The notes: generated by a model from the sequence alone, not told the origin. DNA of 52,653 bases from Nostocales cyanobacterium LEGE 11386 (GCA_015207155.1 JADEXK010000042.1:1-52653), one strand, 5' to 3'; shown: positions 8,328-17,423, counted from the first letter of the stretch. Numbers and translations are program-made.

Positions 8328-10142
8328 CTACCAACCTTCTTTAAAAATCTCATCAAACTTCCCTTGGGCTTGTACTCTACCTGCTTTCATGACAATAATT
8401 TGGTCAGCACGACGCAATACAGAAGGGCGATGAGAAACCACAAGACAGGTTGGTGTCCAATGATTTTGCTCTTGTTCTGTGCTGTTAACAAAGATCCGTG
8501 ACCATAACGCCAATTCTGTCTCCACATCTAGGGCGCTAGAAAGGTCATCAAATACTAATAATTCTGGTTGACGGACGAACATTCGCGCTGCTGCTACCCG
8601 TTGTATTTGTCCACCAGAAAGTCGTACACCTTTAGAACCAACTAACGTTTCTAGACTTTCATTCATTGTTACCAAATCTTGCTCAAATACAGCCATGTTT
8701 AAAGCTGTAGCGATATCATCATCATTTTTAGATAAACCCAACAAAATATTTTCTCGCAGGGTATAGCTAAAAAGTTGCGGAATCTGGGGAGTATAAGCGC
8801 TACGAGAAGGAACAAAGAAACTGGCGGGTTTTTCAACAATCTTCCCATTCCAGTAAATTTCCCCTGCTTGCGTGGGTAATAATCCTAATAACACCCGTAG
8901 CAATGTAGTCTTTCCCGAACCAATTTGACCAGTAATCACAGTCAAACTACCGCGCTGAATTTCAAAGCTGATATCTGTAATTCCTTGATGAGTACCAGGA
9001 TAAATATAAGTTAGATTAGATACTTTCAACGATTGGAGATGATCTCTCTCATTCCTCAAAGGCTGTTCTACTGTTGGTAAATCTTTCTGGCGACCATTCA
9101 GGTCATTCATATAAAGTTGATTGGGGGCTACCAATATATCCGCCGATACGCCAGATAGTAAACCAACCATACGATCAAAAGATACTTCTGTATGCTTAGA
9201 TAACGCCATGAAACTGCCAATGGCGGTAAAAAAGCTAGTCACAAAAGAGAGATTATAAACAAATAAAGCAAAGTCACCTACTGTTAACTTACCAACCCCA
9301 CTCTGCATTAATTGAGAAGCCAGCAGCAAAATTATCCCTGTCCCCAGATTTACCATATTTTGAAAAGCAGAATTGAGAATAGCGTTAAACAGGCTATCCT
9401 TAATCATTGTCTGGCGGCGTTGGTCATTTAAAGTGCGAAAATAATCCAGCACATTTTTTTCGGCACCAGCTACTTTAATCGCTTGTACTGAACCAAATAT
9501 TTCACCTAAAATTCCTGTAACTTTTTCAGTGGCTTTGCGGCTGGCTTTTCTATACTTTTTAATCCGCGTTTCTGCTCGTTGAATAATTGCTACCATTCCT
9601 ACTAAGGGCAGAAATACAAATAGCGTCATTTGTACATTGATACTTAATAAAATCACTAGACAAAGAACAGCAAATATTCCTTGTCCTGAGACTTCGGATA
9701 TCCATGCAATGTTATTTTCTACTTGTTCAGTATCATCACGAAAATAGCTAATTATTTCACCTTGAGATACAGTTGTTTCTGCCTCTTGATTAACAACCAT
9801 TAACTGTGCTGTGGGATTTTTAAACAGGCGATCTAATAAATTATGTCGTAGTAACGAGCGCATAATAAAACGGTGTTGAGTTTTGGTAACTCGCCCCGCA
9901 AATATAACTGCGATATGTCCTGCATTCAGTGCTAGCAATAATGCAATTAAAGCTAAAGGTGATAATCCCAATTGTGCCTGGTCTGTCAAACTATTGAAGA
10001 ATTCCCGGATAATTAACCCAGGTAGGGCAGGCAACCCCATAATTAAAATCCAGTAGATGCTATCAAGGATGTATAGTTTTGGTTTGTAGCGAATTAGTTG
10101 CCATAATAATTCCCAATGTTTACGCTTTTTTGTTGATGTCAT
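8328..10142 (-). CDS. ABC exporter half-transporter (permease + ATP-binding)
   Basis: This is a 604-residue fused protein. It has hydrophobic segments in residues 20-320 and a nucleotide-binding domain with Walker A GQIGSGKTT (about 400), TPQIPQLFSYTLRENILLG (Q-loop region), signature LSGGQIQRVAAARMF (about 510), Walker B LLVFDDLSSALD (about 532) and the switch His in VVSHRPSV. Unlike its neighbour, Walker B ends Asp-Asp and the catalytic Glu is replaced by the second Asp (FDD-L), a feature of the non-canonical site in heterodimeric exporters. The 33-base gap after the gene at 10176-11936 and the similar design suggest that the two form one heterodimer. Placed between siderophore modules, it most likely exports the NRPS/PKS product across the inner membrane (inference). 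Confidence 0.92.
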   Translation of the reverse strand: MTSTKKRKHWELLWQLIRYKPKLYILDSIYWILIMGLPALPGLIIREFFNSLTDQAQLGLSPLALIALLLALNAGHIAVIFAGRVTKTQHRFIMRSLLRHNLLDRLFKNPTAQLMVVNQEAETTVSQGEIISYFRDDTEQVENNIAWISEVSGQGIFAVLCLVILLSINVQMTLFVFLPLVGMVAIIQRAETRIKKYRKASRKATEKVTGILGEIFGSVQAIKVAGAEKNVLDYFRTLNDQRRQTMIKDSLFNAILNSAFQNMVNLGTGIILLLASQLMQSGVGKLTVGDFALFVYNLSFVTSFFTAIGSFMALSKHTEVSFDRMVGLLSGVSADILVAPNQLYMNDLNGRQKDLPTVEQPLRNERDHLQSLKVSNLTYIYPGTHQGITDISFEIQRGSLTVITGQIGSGKTTLLRVLLGLLPTQAGEIYWNGKIVEKPASFFVPSRSAYTPQIPQLFSYTLRENILLGLSKNDDDIATALNMAVFEQDLVTMNESLETLVGSKGVRLSGGQIQRVAAARMFVRQPELLVFDDLSSALDVETELALWSRIFVNSTEQEQNHWTPTCLVVSHRPSVLRRADQIIVMKAGRVQAQGKFDEIFKEGW

Positions 10143-10175
10143 GATAATTCGTAATTCGTAATTTTAGGAATGCTT

Positions 10176-11936
10176 TTATGTTAATAAATCGGTTAATCCA
10201 GTCTGTAGTAACTGGCCAAAACGTGAGTGAGGATTTTTAATTAATTCTTCTCGTTGACCATATTCACTAATTTGACCTTGTTCTAAAATTAAAATTTGAT
10301 TTGCTCTTTGTACAGTCGTCAAACGATGAGCAATAATAATGCCAGTACGTCCAGTTAATAACTTGTCTATAGCTTTTTCAATTAGTTTTTCTGTTATGGG
10401 GTCAAGGCGAGAGGAGGCTTCGTCTAGAATTACTAAACCAGGGTCTTTGAGAAACACGCGAGTAAATGCGAGTAACTGCGCTTGTCCCGCAGATAAGCCA
10501 CTACTATCTGGCCCCAAATTTGTATCTAAGCCTTGGGGTAATGAATGCAACCATGCTGATAATCCCAATATTTCTAAGGTTTCATATATGCGTTCATCGC
10601 TAATGTTCTGGTTAAAAAAGGTAAGATTATTCCGCACTGTGGTTTGGAATAGTTGTACATCTTGAGTGACTAATCCCACTTGTTGAGGTAAATCTGTTAA
10701 GGGAGTTTGGTTAATCTGCACACCTCCCAAACGAATTGAGCCTGATTGAGGGTCATATAACCTGAGTAATAACCGTGCTAGGGAAGACTTACCGCTACCT
10801 GTACGCCCCAGTAAACCTAGTAGATGACCAGCAGGTAAATCAAAGGATATATTTTGTAATACGAAATCTTTACTCTCCACTTCTTGGTCATTGTAACTAA
10901 ATGAGACGTTTGCAAAAGTTACGGAGAGTGCGCCATGAGGAAGTCGCTCTTGACCTCCTTTGCTGAGTTGCGATTTAACTTGGAGTAAATCTTGAATGCG
11001 GTAAATACTAGCTTCGGCTTGTTGGAGTTCTTCAAATTGGTTGCGGATTTGCTCAATCGGTTCGTTGAGAAGATTGGTGTAGTAGTAAAGTAGATATACT
11101 GTACCGATGGTAATGATGTTTTGACTCCAAAAGTATGCACCCACACTTAAGGCGATCGCAGTACCTAAAGTAAAGATACCGTTAGTTGTCGCCCAAAGAA
11201 TAGTACTGGCAAAGCGTGCTTTGTGAAAGATGGGCAACCAACCGTGCAAAATTTTGTGGAAGCGGTGCATGACATAGCTTGTGGCTCCGTTAGCTCGCAC
11301 GTCTTCCATCCCAGCAAGTTGTTCACCCACGAATCCAAAAAAATCAGCACTAATTTGGCGATAAATTTGCCAATGAGGAACAGCGATAGAACGCAGGCGA
11401 ATTAAAGTTGATAATGCTGTCAGGGCAAAAAATGCAATGGCTAAACCTGCACGCCAATCTTCGGCAAATAGAACTACAATCACACCCAACATCAGCAGCA
11501 AATTGCCTAAGATATAAACGGTAAATCTGGAGAAGAATTGCGAAAGAGTCTGAACATCACCGTCTACTCTCTCCAGCAATTCACCGGGTGTAGAGTATTT
11601 ATGAAAGGATAAATCTAGTCTCAAACAATGCTCAACCAAGTCAGCGCGTAAGGCGTTGGTGGCTCTCCAAGCAACGTTTTCACCGTAGTACGTAGCTGCA
11701 ATTGTGATGGCTTGGGTGATTAAAGCTACAGCTATAAATAGTAAAGCAGCCAAGAATAAATTCTGTCCAGAACCACCAGCTACGGCTGTATCAATGAAAT
11801 AACGCAGAATTTGCGGGTTGACTAATTGTAGTCCGATGCTGGCGAGGAGGGCGATCGCAAATTTGGCAACTCTGCCTTTTTGTGGTTTGAGATAATCTAC
11901 CAGTAAATTCCAGTATTGCTGTACTCCAATTTTCAT
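10176..11936 (-). CDS. ABC exporter half-transporter (permease + ATP-binding), intact paralogue of the IS-truncated gene
   Basis: This is a 586-residue fused transporter. About six membrane segments are in residues 15-300. The ATPase has Walker A GRTGSGKSS (about 380), Q-loop VGLVTQDVQLFQ, signature LSAGQAQLLAFTRVF (about 480), Walker B with catalytic Glu LVILDEASSRLD (about 502) and H-loop IIIAHRLTTV. It is the full-length relative of the truncated gene at 113-1378, and comparison of the two locates the IS insertion. It precedes its probable partner (8328-10142) by 33 bases on the minus strand and follows an AraC fragment by 13 bases. It probably contributes the catalytically active site of a heterodimeric siderophore exporter. 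A short homologous N-terminal piece is also found inside the fusion ORF at 20206-20976. Confidence 0.93.
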   Translation of the reverse strand: MKIGVQQYWNLLVDYLKPQKGRVAKFAIALLASIGLQLVNPQILRYFIDTAVAGGSGQNLFLAALLFIAVALITQAITIAATYYGENVAWRATNALRADLVEHCLRLDLSFHKYSTPGELLERVDGDVQTLSQFFSRFTVYILGNLLLMLGVIVVLFAEDWRAGLAIAFFALTALSTLIRLRSIAVPHWQIYRQISADFFGFVGEQLAGMEDVRANGATSYVMHRFHKILHGWLPIFHKARFASTILWATTNGIFTLGTAIALSVGAYFWSQNIITIGTVYLLYYYTNLLNEPIEQIRNQFEELQQAEASIYRIQDLLQVKSQLSKGGQERLPHGALSVTFANVSFSYNDQEVESKDFVLQNISFDLPAGHLLGLLGRTGSGKSSLARLLLRLYDPQSGSIRLGGVQINQTPLTDLPQQVGLVTQDVQLFQTTVRNNLTFFNQNISDERIYETLEILGLSAWLHSLPQGLDTNLGPDSSGLSAGQAQLLAFTRVFLKDPGLVILDEASSRLDPITEKLIEKAIDKLLTGRTGIIIAHRLTTVQRANQILILEQGQISEYGQREELIKNPHSRFGQLLQTGLTDLLT

Positions 11937-11949
11937 ATAGTTTTACCTA

Positions 11950-12183
11950 TCAGCAAGCCATATTCAGGCGATCGCTCTCAATGTATAAATCATGGTAAGA
12001 TTCTTTATCAATAATCAGCAGATTAATTTCTCGTAACTGAATCCAACGACGATATCCTCTACCGAACTTCTCTAGATAATAATTAATCAAATCAGCAGTA
12101 TTAGATGCTTCTGGATACTGTGTGTTGTGGTTAACCTGTTGCCAGAGTCGTTGATACTCTGTTTGAGAAATGATATTATCCAT
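11950..12183 (-). pseudogene. AraC/PchR-like regulator, N-terminal fragment
   Basis: This 77-residue frame starts MDNIISQTEYQRLWQQ and continues through GRGYRRWIQLREINLLIID. This is the start of the effector domain of PchR-like regulators; compare GKGYWQRTFLPDGISIDIE at the same place in the 7067-8044 protein. It stops after a few dissimilar residues, and no helix-turn-helix follows: the exporter gene begins 13 bases later. It therefore looks like a regulator whose C-terminal two thirds were deleted and replaced by the exporter operon. A nearly identical start survives at 20980-21048. Whether the short product is made is unknown. Confidence 0.7.
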
Positions 12184-12342
12184 AAATAGGAAATATTCCC
12201 ATTAATTTCTACTCTATAGACTACCATGAAGAGCGATACTTAGCAGTACGCTTACTGTATTGACAAGAAATTCCTATTGAGAACGCTTCTATACTGTTGG
12301 ATTTGTGTCTAACCAGTTCAGTAAATCCTCAATGGTTATGAA

Positions 12343-12405
12343 GAGTGCTGAGTTAAAAGTGCGGCTCGACTGAGCTTCGCCGAACGTCTGAGTGCTGAGT
12401 TAAAA
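12343..12405. repeat. Small dispersed repeat insertion flanked by 16-base direct repeats
   Basis: GAGTGCTGAGTTAAAA occurs at 12343-12358 and again at 12390-12405, bracketing a 31-base GC-rich segment (12359-12389) with GGCTCGACTGAGCTTCGCC in its core. Such tiny GC-rich palindromic elements are common in Nostoc/Anabaena genomes. The flanks look like either a target duplication or a tandem duplication. The interval 12184-12450 has no gene. Confidence 0.5.
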
Positions 12406-12450
12406 AACCGCATTTTTGTGAGTACTTGTTCCTAGATTACCATCAACTAC

Positions 12451-12828
12451 TTACTGAGGTACGGGGGGAATTTGAGCAACTCCAGATGATTGCAGAACTT
12501 CAGGAAACTGCTTCCAAATTACATTACCATCGTCGCTGTCAAGGTAAAGTTCACTAAACTCAAGGAGAGCATTAGCACTCTCAACAAGAGATAAGTCAGT
12601 AAATAAATAAGTGGTTTTATTCGTACCAGATAAAGCAACAACACAGGGATGACTACAAACCCACAAGCAACCCACAGCTTGAATTTCTAACTCAGATTTT
12701 CTTGACCAATTTTGATGTAAGGCAAGTAGTTTATCTAGTAAAGTAGAACCATCCGATTGCTTTTTATCTTGTTTTTGTTCGGAAGTTGCATTGCAAGATT
12801 TGCAGACAAATAAAATGTGTTTAGTCAT
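12451..12828 (-). CDS. DUF1636-type cysteine-rich metal-binding protein
   Basis: The frame is open from 12861, but the start is chosen at ATG 12828 (MTKHILFVCKSCN, about 125 residues). There the ATG overlaps the TGA of an upstream FecB tail as ATGA, the same coupling seen elsewhere in this locus, and the family begins with the CxxC strand. Motifs are VCKSCN near the N-terminus and AVGCLWVCSHPCVVAL in the middle, giving five cysteines. This is the DUF1636 pattern, a thioredoxin-like [2Fe-2S] or metal-binding fold. In siderophore loci such proteins may take part in iron release, like the Suc_Fer protein of module 1; that role is inference. It ends Pro-rich (AQIPPVPQ). Confidence 0.75.
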   Translation of the reverse strand: MTKHILFVCKSCNATSEQKQDKKQSDGSTLLDKLLALHQNWSRKSELEIQAVGCLWVCSHPCVVALSGTNKTTYLFTDLSLVESANALLEFSELYLDSDDGNVIWKQFPEVLQSSGVAQIPPVPQ

Positions 12829-12912
12829 AAATTTTGTTCTTTTGATACTAAATATTTGCATAAGTCATCAATCACAGCATTAGCATCCTGAATACTGTCA
12901 CCGAGCCAATAC
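12825..12912 (-). pseudogene. FecB-type binding protein, C-terminal tail only
   Basis: On the minus strand the frame ending at TGA 12827-12825 reads YWLGDSIQDANAVIDDLCKY followed by LVSKEQNL. This aligns with the C-terminus of the FecB at 2379-3329 (YWHGGSYIAANLILDDLFKY, then LVK). Upstream of about 12912 the similarity stops and ordinary intergenic sequence follows, so some 290 residues have been deleted. Its stop overlaps the start of the DUF1636 gene (ATGA), showing that the ancestral order was FecB then DUF1636 in one coupled operon. Confidence 0.8.
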
Positions 12913-13049
12913 CCTGACGTGAATTCGATGAACCTCACCCCAACCCCTCTGTGACACCCAGATGGGCAAAAATATCCCTGGGTTTGAACTACAAATCATA
13001 GTTCCTTCGTCATGAGTTAATTAGTTGATTGTAATTAGGTAAGCATATA

Positions 13050-14036
13050 TTAAGGTCGCAACATCTGACGCATTTGATTGATGAATATTTCAGCTACAAT
13101 TGGCCCCCGAATGCGGTTTATTTGATAGTCCATAAAATAAATATTGCCAGCTTGCACAGCTGGAATCAAACGCAGAATTGGATTATTTTGCCACTGCTGT
13201 TTGGCATTATCAATCGTGTTATCTCCAGTTGGCATGATTAAAATGTGATCGGCTTTAATCTCAGCAATAGCTTCAATGGAAATACTCGGTCTATCTAATT
13301 TCCCTGCAATCACCTGGAAGCCTAAATCCTCTAGCAACCGACAAACAAAAGTGTTAGACGGCAAGATAAACGATTGGTTGGCGATGCGTTCCCAGCCTAG
13401 AACAATAATGGTTTGTCCTGATGCTACCGGAGCTATTTGGCTTTTGGCTGTTTCCACGAGTTGATTATGAGATGCGATCGCCTGCTTTGCCTGTTCTTCT
13501 CGATTGAGCGCCTGAGCGATATCCAGCATCACAGGTTTCCAGCTTGTTTCTCCTTCAGTTTGAAAAAATGCCGTTGGTGCAATGCTAGACAATAATTTGT
13601 AATTTGCCTCTAGGTGAAATTTTTCACCCAAGATTAAATCTGGCTTCAGTTGCAGTAATGTTTCTATTGAGGGATTATGGCGAGTCCCTAAATTCACAGG
13701 TTTATTCGTTACATAATCACCTAGAAAAGGAATCTGCTGACTAGGATTATCAAATATTTTACTGTTTAACAATCCCACTTCTGCATAACCTGCAGGTTGC
13801 ACCCCTAATGACAGCAGAATATCTAATAATGGTGGACTCAGAGCAACAACTTTTTGCGGCTGTCCACAAATTTCCGTCTTACCACCGTCATGCTCAATCA
13901 CACGACAATCTGATGCTATGCTTTCGGGAGTTTGATTGCTTTGTAATTGAGGTGTGCTACTATTACAGGCTACAACTAAAATCAATGTGCACAGTGATAG
14001 TAGCAACAGTTTAAGATGTCTGAACCAATACTTCAT
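13050..14036 (-). CDS. Iron-siderophore substrate-binding lipoprotein (FecB type), second copy
   Basis: The 328-residue protein has a signal peptide with lipobox LVVAC (Cys at about residue 24). The FecB/TroA-like fold is seen in QKVVALSPPLLDILLSLGVQ, PSIETLLQLKPDLILGEKF, DHILIMPTGDN and the C-terminal GPIVAEIFINQMRQML. It would bind ferric siderophore at the inner membrane surface. It follows the TonB receptor at 14223-17042 by 186 bases on the same strand. It differs clearly from the FecB at 2379-3329, so the two modules may handle different ferric complexes or different states of one siderophore. A deletion derivative with the same ends lies at 20091-20225. Confidence 0.93.
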   Translation of the reverse strand: MKYWFRHLKLLLLSLCTLILVVACNSSTPQLQSNQTPESIASDCRVIEHDGGKTEICGQPQKVVALSPPLLDILLSLGVQPAGYAEVGLLNSKIFDNPSQQIPFLGDYVTNKPVNLGTRHNPSIETLLQLKPDLILGEKFHLEANYKLLSSIAPTAFFQTEGETSWKPVMLDIAQALNREEQAKQAIASHNQLVETAKSQIAPVASGQTIIVLGWERIANQSFILPSNTFVCRLLEDLGFQVIAGKLDRPSISIEAIAEIKADHILIMPTGDNTIDNAKQQWQNNPILRLIPAVQAGNIYFMDYQINRIRGPIVAEIFINQMRQMLRP

Positions 14037-14222
14037 TTATTTTACTTGTATTAAGGTTATCTACAGAGTATTGAGAAATTAGTTTTGGTTCCGTCCTATC
14101 ACCACCTCTATTCAGGTTTTCACCTACCATTACATCAGCCTGATAGCACTTTATAGAACCATCAGGAATTACAGCACTCAATTCAAAGCGATGAAAGCAT
14201 CATCTTCGGAAATAAATATCAA

Positions 14223-17042
14223 CTAAAATTGCCAAGAAATCGTCCCTTGTACCTCAAAGGGTGCGCCAGGAACGACAGCACTCCGATTTTGTGACCCTGC
14301 AAAATACTCTGTACCAAACAAATTTTTGAGATTTAACGCCGCCCGGAAATTATCACGGTTGTAATAAACGGCGGCATCAAAGCGAGTATAGCCTGGAAGC
14401 ATAAAACTGTTTGCTAAATCACCAGTTCGTTCACCTACGAAAAAGGCTCCTGCGCCAAAGCCTAACCCTCTCAAGTCGCCAGATTGAACGGTATAAGTCG
14501 TCCACAAACTAGCTGCATTGTTCGGGATATTATTCAGGCGATTGCCAACTTCAAAGCGGTTGTCTTGAGTAATTGTGGCATCTAAAAGAGCATAGGACGC
14601 AATAATGTTCCAACCGGGTAAGATTTCACCGGCAACATCAAGGTCAATACCCCGACCTCTTTGTTCACCAACTTGAACGGAAAAACCACTGTTAGCAGGA
14701 TCAGGATCGGGAGTTAAGACATTACTTCTGGTGATGTTATATGCAGATAGGGTTGTAGAAAGGCGACCATCCAGAAAATCGGCTTTGGCTCCAATTTCAT
14801 ACTGCGTTCCCCGCGTTGGCCGGAATTGGGCATTTGTGGCACTCCGACCTAGCACCGGTACAAACGATCGCGAATAGCTGGCATAGAGTGATAGAGTTTC
14901 GCTAGGCTGATAGACAAGACCTAGACGAGGGGAAAATGCACTATCACTTTGCTCCTGACTAAACTCTTCAACTTGAAACTCCTGCTCAAAGTTAACGTTA
15001 TCAAACCTGCCGCCAATGAGCAATTTGAGGTTATCCGCTAGGGTAATTTGGTCTTGTAAATAAACGCCAACTGTCCTTTGGTCTTGAAAATCACCCTCTT
15101 CAAATACCTGAAATCCACCGGTGTAGGCGATCGCACTGTAGTTTGGCTCAAAGATATCAAGCAATCCGCCAAAGAGATTTTGCTGTTCATCAGGGGCTTG
15201 AGAACTAAACCGGGCAGAGGCGTTCCTGATTTCTACACCTAATAACAGCGTGTGAGCGATCGCTCCTGTGTTAAATTTCCAAACTAAATCATTTTGGAAA
15301 GTATAAGTCTCAAAAAATTGATCACCAAAAGAGGCTCCAATTTCTACTGTGCGGTTATCTCCTAGCAATCTGTTAATACTTGATGACCCTTCGCGGTCAG
15401 ATTCAAAGCTAGTCGTATAGCGAAAAGCACTCCGCAAAGAAAGATCATCAGAAAAATTGTGGTCAAGGTACAGATAAGCTCGCGTTTCCTCAATATTAGT
15501 TTTAGAAAAATTAGGGTCAAACAAGGCTCGGTTAAAAGGCAAGTTAGCCGGGCGATCGCTACCATTGAGTACAATCAGACCTCGATCAAATGTACGCCTG
15601 TCTTGCAGATAAGATGCTTCTAGAGTCAGCTTTGTACTGGGGCTGATTGTCCACGCTAAGGAGGGAGCAATAAAGTAACGCCTCGAATCGGTAAAATCGC
15701 GAAAACTACCTGCACTTTCATAGGCAATATTTAGGCGATAGGCCAACGAGCCATCATCATTCAACGGGCCGGAAAAATCCAACGTTGGACGGTAGAAGTC
15801 AAAACTTCCCGCCGTGAAGCCAATATTGTAGTAGGGAGTAGACAGTGGTTTTTTAGTTACCAAGTTGATCACACCACCAGGTTCACCTTGCCCAAACAGT
15901 ACAGAAGCAGGGCCTTTGAGAACTTCGATCCGCTCTATATCCGCCGTTTCTTGAGCAGTCCGATTGTTAAAAGAACCGCTACCACCCACATCCTCTCTCA
16001 GTCCATTTCTGTACTGCGTGGCACTAAACCCCCGGACTCGAAAATCTTGCCCACGATTACCAAAAGAACTGGAGAAGGTGACACCAGCGATATTACGCAG
16101 AGCTTCATCCAAGCGCACAGCTCCTTGGTCTTCCAGAACTTGACGCGGAATCACCTGTATATTGGCGGGAATGTCCCGTAGTGGTGTATCTGTTCTGGTT
16201 GCAGTGGAACCTTCTCTGACACGATACCCACTTTGTTCACCTGTCACTACCAATTCAATCGGCTGATCATCTTGGGTTAATGGTTCTTCCTCTGGTGTCT
16301 CACTCTCAGGTTCCTCTGGTTCAGGCTGCTGTGGTGGGTGCATCGCAGTTGTCGCCGGTGTCAAACCCAAAATTAACCCTTCATCACTGTCAAATAACTC
16401 GACATTCGGCAATCCTGTTTCACCCGCCACTGTCACGCGGATAGTATTGGCATCAAAATTAGTAACCGTGATTTCCGTGATACCTTCAACTGGGTTGGGG
16501 GAAGTGAATGTAAATGCATCACCACTAGGTAAAAGCAATTGAGCATTAGGAATATCAGCAATAAAGTTATTACCCGCACTGCGATTGGTGATTTGCAGTT
16601 GTTCTCCAAGAGTTGTTTGTAAAATTATCTCCACACCATTTTCAGTAGCATTAGCTTGAACTCCCGTCACTGGTACAACTTCTGATGAGGGTGCTACTTC
16701 TGCTGCTGGCGACTGTACAAGTAATTCTGCACTTTGGGAAACCTGCTCAATTTGGTTCAGTTGCGCGATGTTTTGGGCTTTTGCCTTCCGCAGTGAATTT
16801 GCAACTATTGATGGGAAATGTCGGGTTGTTCTGTTACTGAGAGTCAATAGTGGAGATTTACTACCGATAAATTCCTGATCTGTAACTGCAACCGTGTCAT
16901 TGGATGTAGATTTTCCTGTTGTCGCGGTAGATGATTTAGCTTGAGTATCCTCTCGGACTTCCTCACTTCTCGCAGGAGCGCTGATAAAAACAATAACTGC
17001 ACCTGTCAGCAGCAGGCTTTGAAACAATTTATCTAACTTCAT
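14223..17042 (-). CDS. TonB-dependent siderophore receptor with N-terminal AMIN domain, second copy
   Basis: The start is chosen at ATG 17042 (MKLDKLFQSLLLTGAVIVF, a good signal peptide); the frame is open to a TTG at 17060. The mature part has an extra about 80-residue N-terminal stretch, then an AMIN domain (VEGITEITVTNFDANTIRV, near 200), a Pro/Glu-rich linker (QPEPEEPESETPEEE), the plug (TDTPLRDIPANIQVIPRQVL; IERIEVLKGPASVLFGQGEP) and a barrel ending in QF. About 939 residues. It is related to the receptor at 3371-5932 throughout. The plug keeps the KGPAS-FG-GEPGG signature. The expected role is outer-membrane uptake of ferric siderophore, energised by TonB. Overlapping inverted repeats sit about 60-100 bases upstream. 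Confidence 0.95.
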   Translation of the reverse strand: MKLDKLFQSLLLTGAVIVFISAPARSEEVREDTQAKSSTATTGKSTSNDTVAVTDQEFIGSKSPLLTLSNRTTRHFPSIVANSLRKAKAQNIAQLNQIEQVSQSAELLVQSPAAEVAPSSEVVPVTGVQANATENGVEIILQTTLGEQLQITNRSAGNNFIADIPNAQLLLPSGDAFTFTSPNPVEGITEITVTNFDANTIRVTVAGETGLPNVELFDSDEGLILGLTPATTAMHPPQQPEPEEPESETPEEEPLTQDDQPIELVVTGEQSGYRVREGSTATRTDTPLRDIPANIQVIPRQVLEDQGAVRLDEALRNIAGVTFSSSFGNRGQDFRVRGFSATQYRNGLREDVGGSGSFNNRTAQETADIERIEVLKGPASVLFGQGEPGGVINLVTKKPLSTPYYNIGFTAGSFDFYRPTLDFSGPLNDDGSLAYRLNIAYESAGSFRDFTDSRRYFIAPSLAWTISPSTKLTLEASYLQDRRTFDRGLIVLNGSDRPANLPFNRALFDPNFSKTNIEETRAYLYLDHNFSDDLSLRSAFRYTTSFESDREGSSSINRLLGDNRTVEIGASFGDQFFETYTFQNDLVWKFNTGAIAHTLLLGVEIRNASARFSSQAPDEQQNLFGGLLDIFEPNYSAIAYTGGFQVFEEGDFQDQRTVGVYLQDQITLADNLKLLIGGRFDNVNFEQEFQVEEFSQEQSDSAFSPRLGLVYQPSETLSLYASYSRSFVPVLGRSATNAQFRPTRGTQYEIGAKADFLDGRLSTTLSAYNITRSNVLTPDPDPANSGFSVQVGEQRGRGIDLDVAGEILPGWNIIASYALLDATITQDNRFEVGNRLNNIPNNAASLWTTYTVQSGDLRGLGFGAGAFFVGERTGDLANSFMLPGYTRFDAAVYYNRDNFRAALNLKNLFGTEYFAGSQNRSAVVPGAPFEVQGTISWQF

Positions 17043-17105
17043 TAATCCACTCACACTCAATCACACTACTTGCCGTATCCAAAGACACGCTAAAGAACTT
17101 TGAAA

Positions 17106-17142
17106 AGTATTGTCATTTACGGGAAATTGTTTAAACAATACT
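17106..17142. promoter_or_regulatory. Overlapping inverted repeats upstream of second TonB receptor
   Basis: AGTATTG (17106-17112) and CAATACT (17136-17142) form an inverted pair. The right arm overlaps a perfect 14-base palindrome ATTGTTTAAACAAT (17126-17139). The site lies 64-100 bases upstream of the receptor ATG, where a repressor such as Fur could act. It does not match the 21-base-spaced repeats of module 1. Assignment to Fur is a guess. Confidence 0.35.
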
Positions 17143-17423
17143 ATGAGGTGACATAAGACACAAGCTAATTAATAATTTTTTTTAATTATGATGTATAGTA
17201 AGCAGCAACTAAGCAGCAATTAATTTTCATGCAGTATCTGGTTGATAAGTAATAAAGATTATCAATATAGCTAAAATTACTTCTCAAAGAAGAATTACAA
17301 AAGCCCAGATAGTGCCAAATCCCATGGATTTGCAACAAATACAGCTAATTGATTTAGTTCTATGCAAAATTTAAATGACTGTATATTGAGGCATAATTGT
17401 CTAATAAACTACTTGTCATCTAT

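Noticed and set aside
8152..8334. 60-residue minus-strand frame after the exporter gene
   Set aside because: It spans two hairpins and HIP1 palindromes, has no recognisable domain and overlaps the exporter's 3' end; better explained as terminator region.
12829..12861. Upstream 11 codons of the DUF1636 frame
   Set aside because: They overlap, in another frame, the FecB tail, and the family starts at the MTKHILFVC strand.
17061..17423. Search for a riboswitch or tRNA in the receptor leader
   Set aside because: Only short AT-rich palindromes are seen; no conserved riboswitch core or cloverleaf could be supported by eye.
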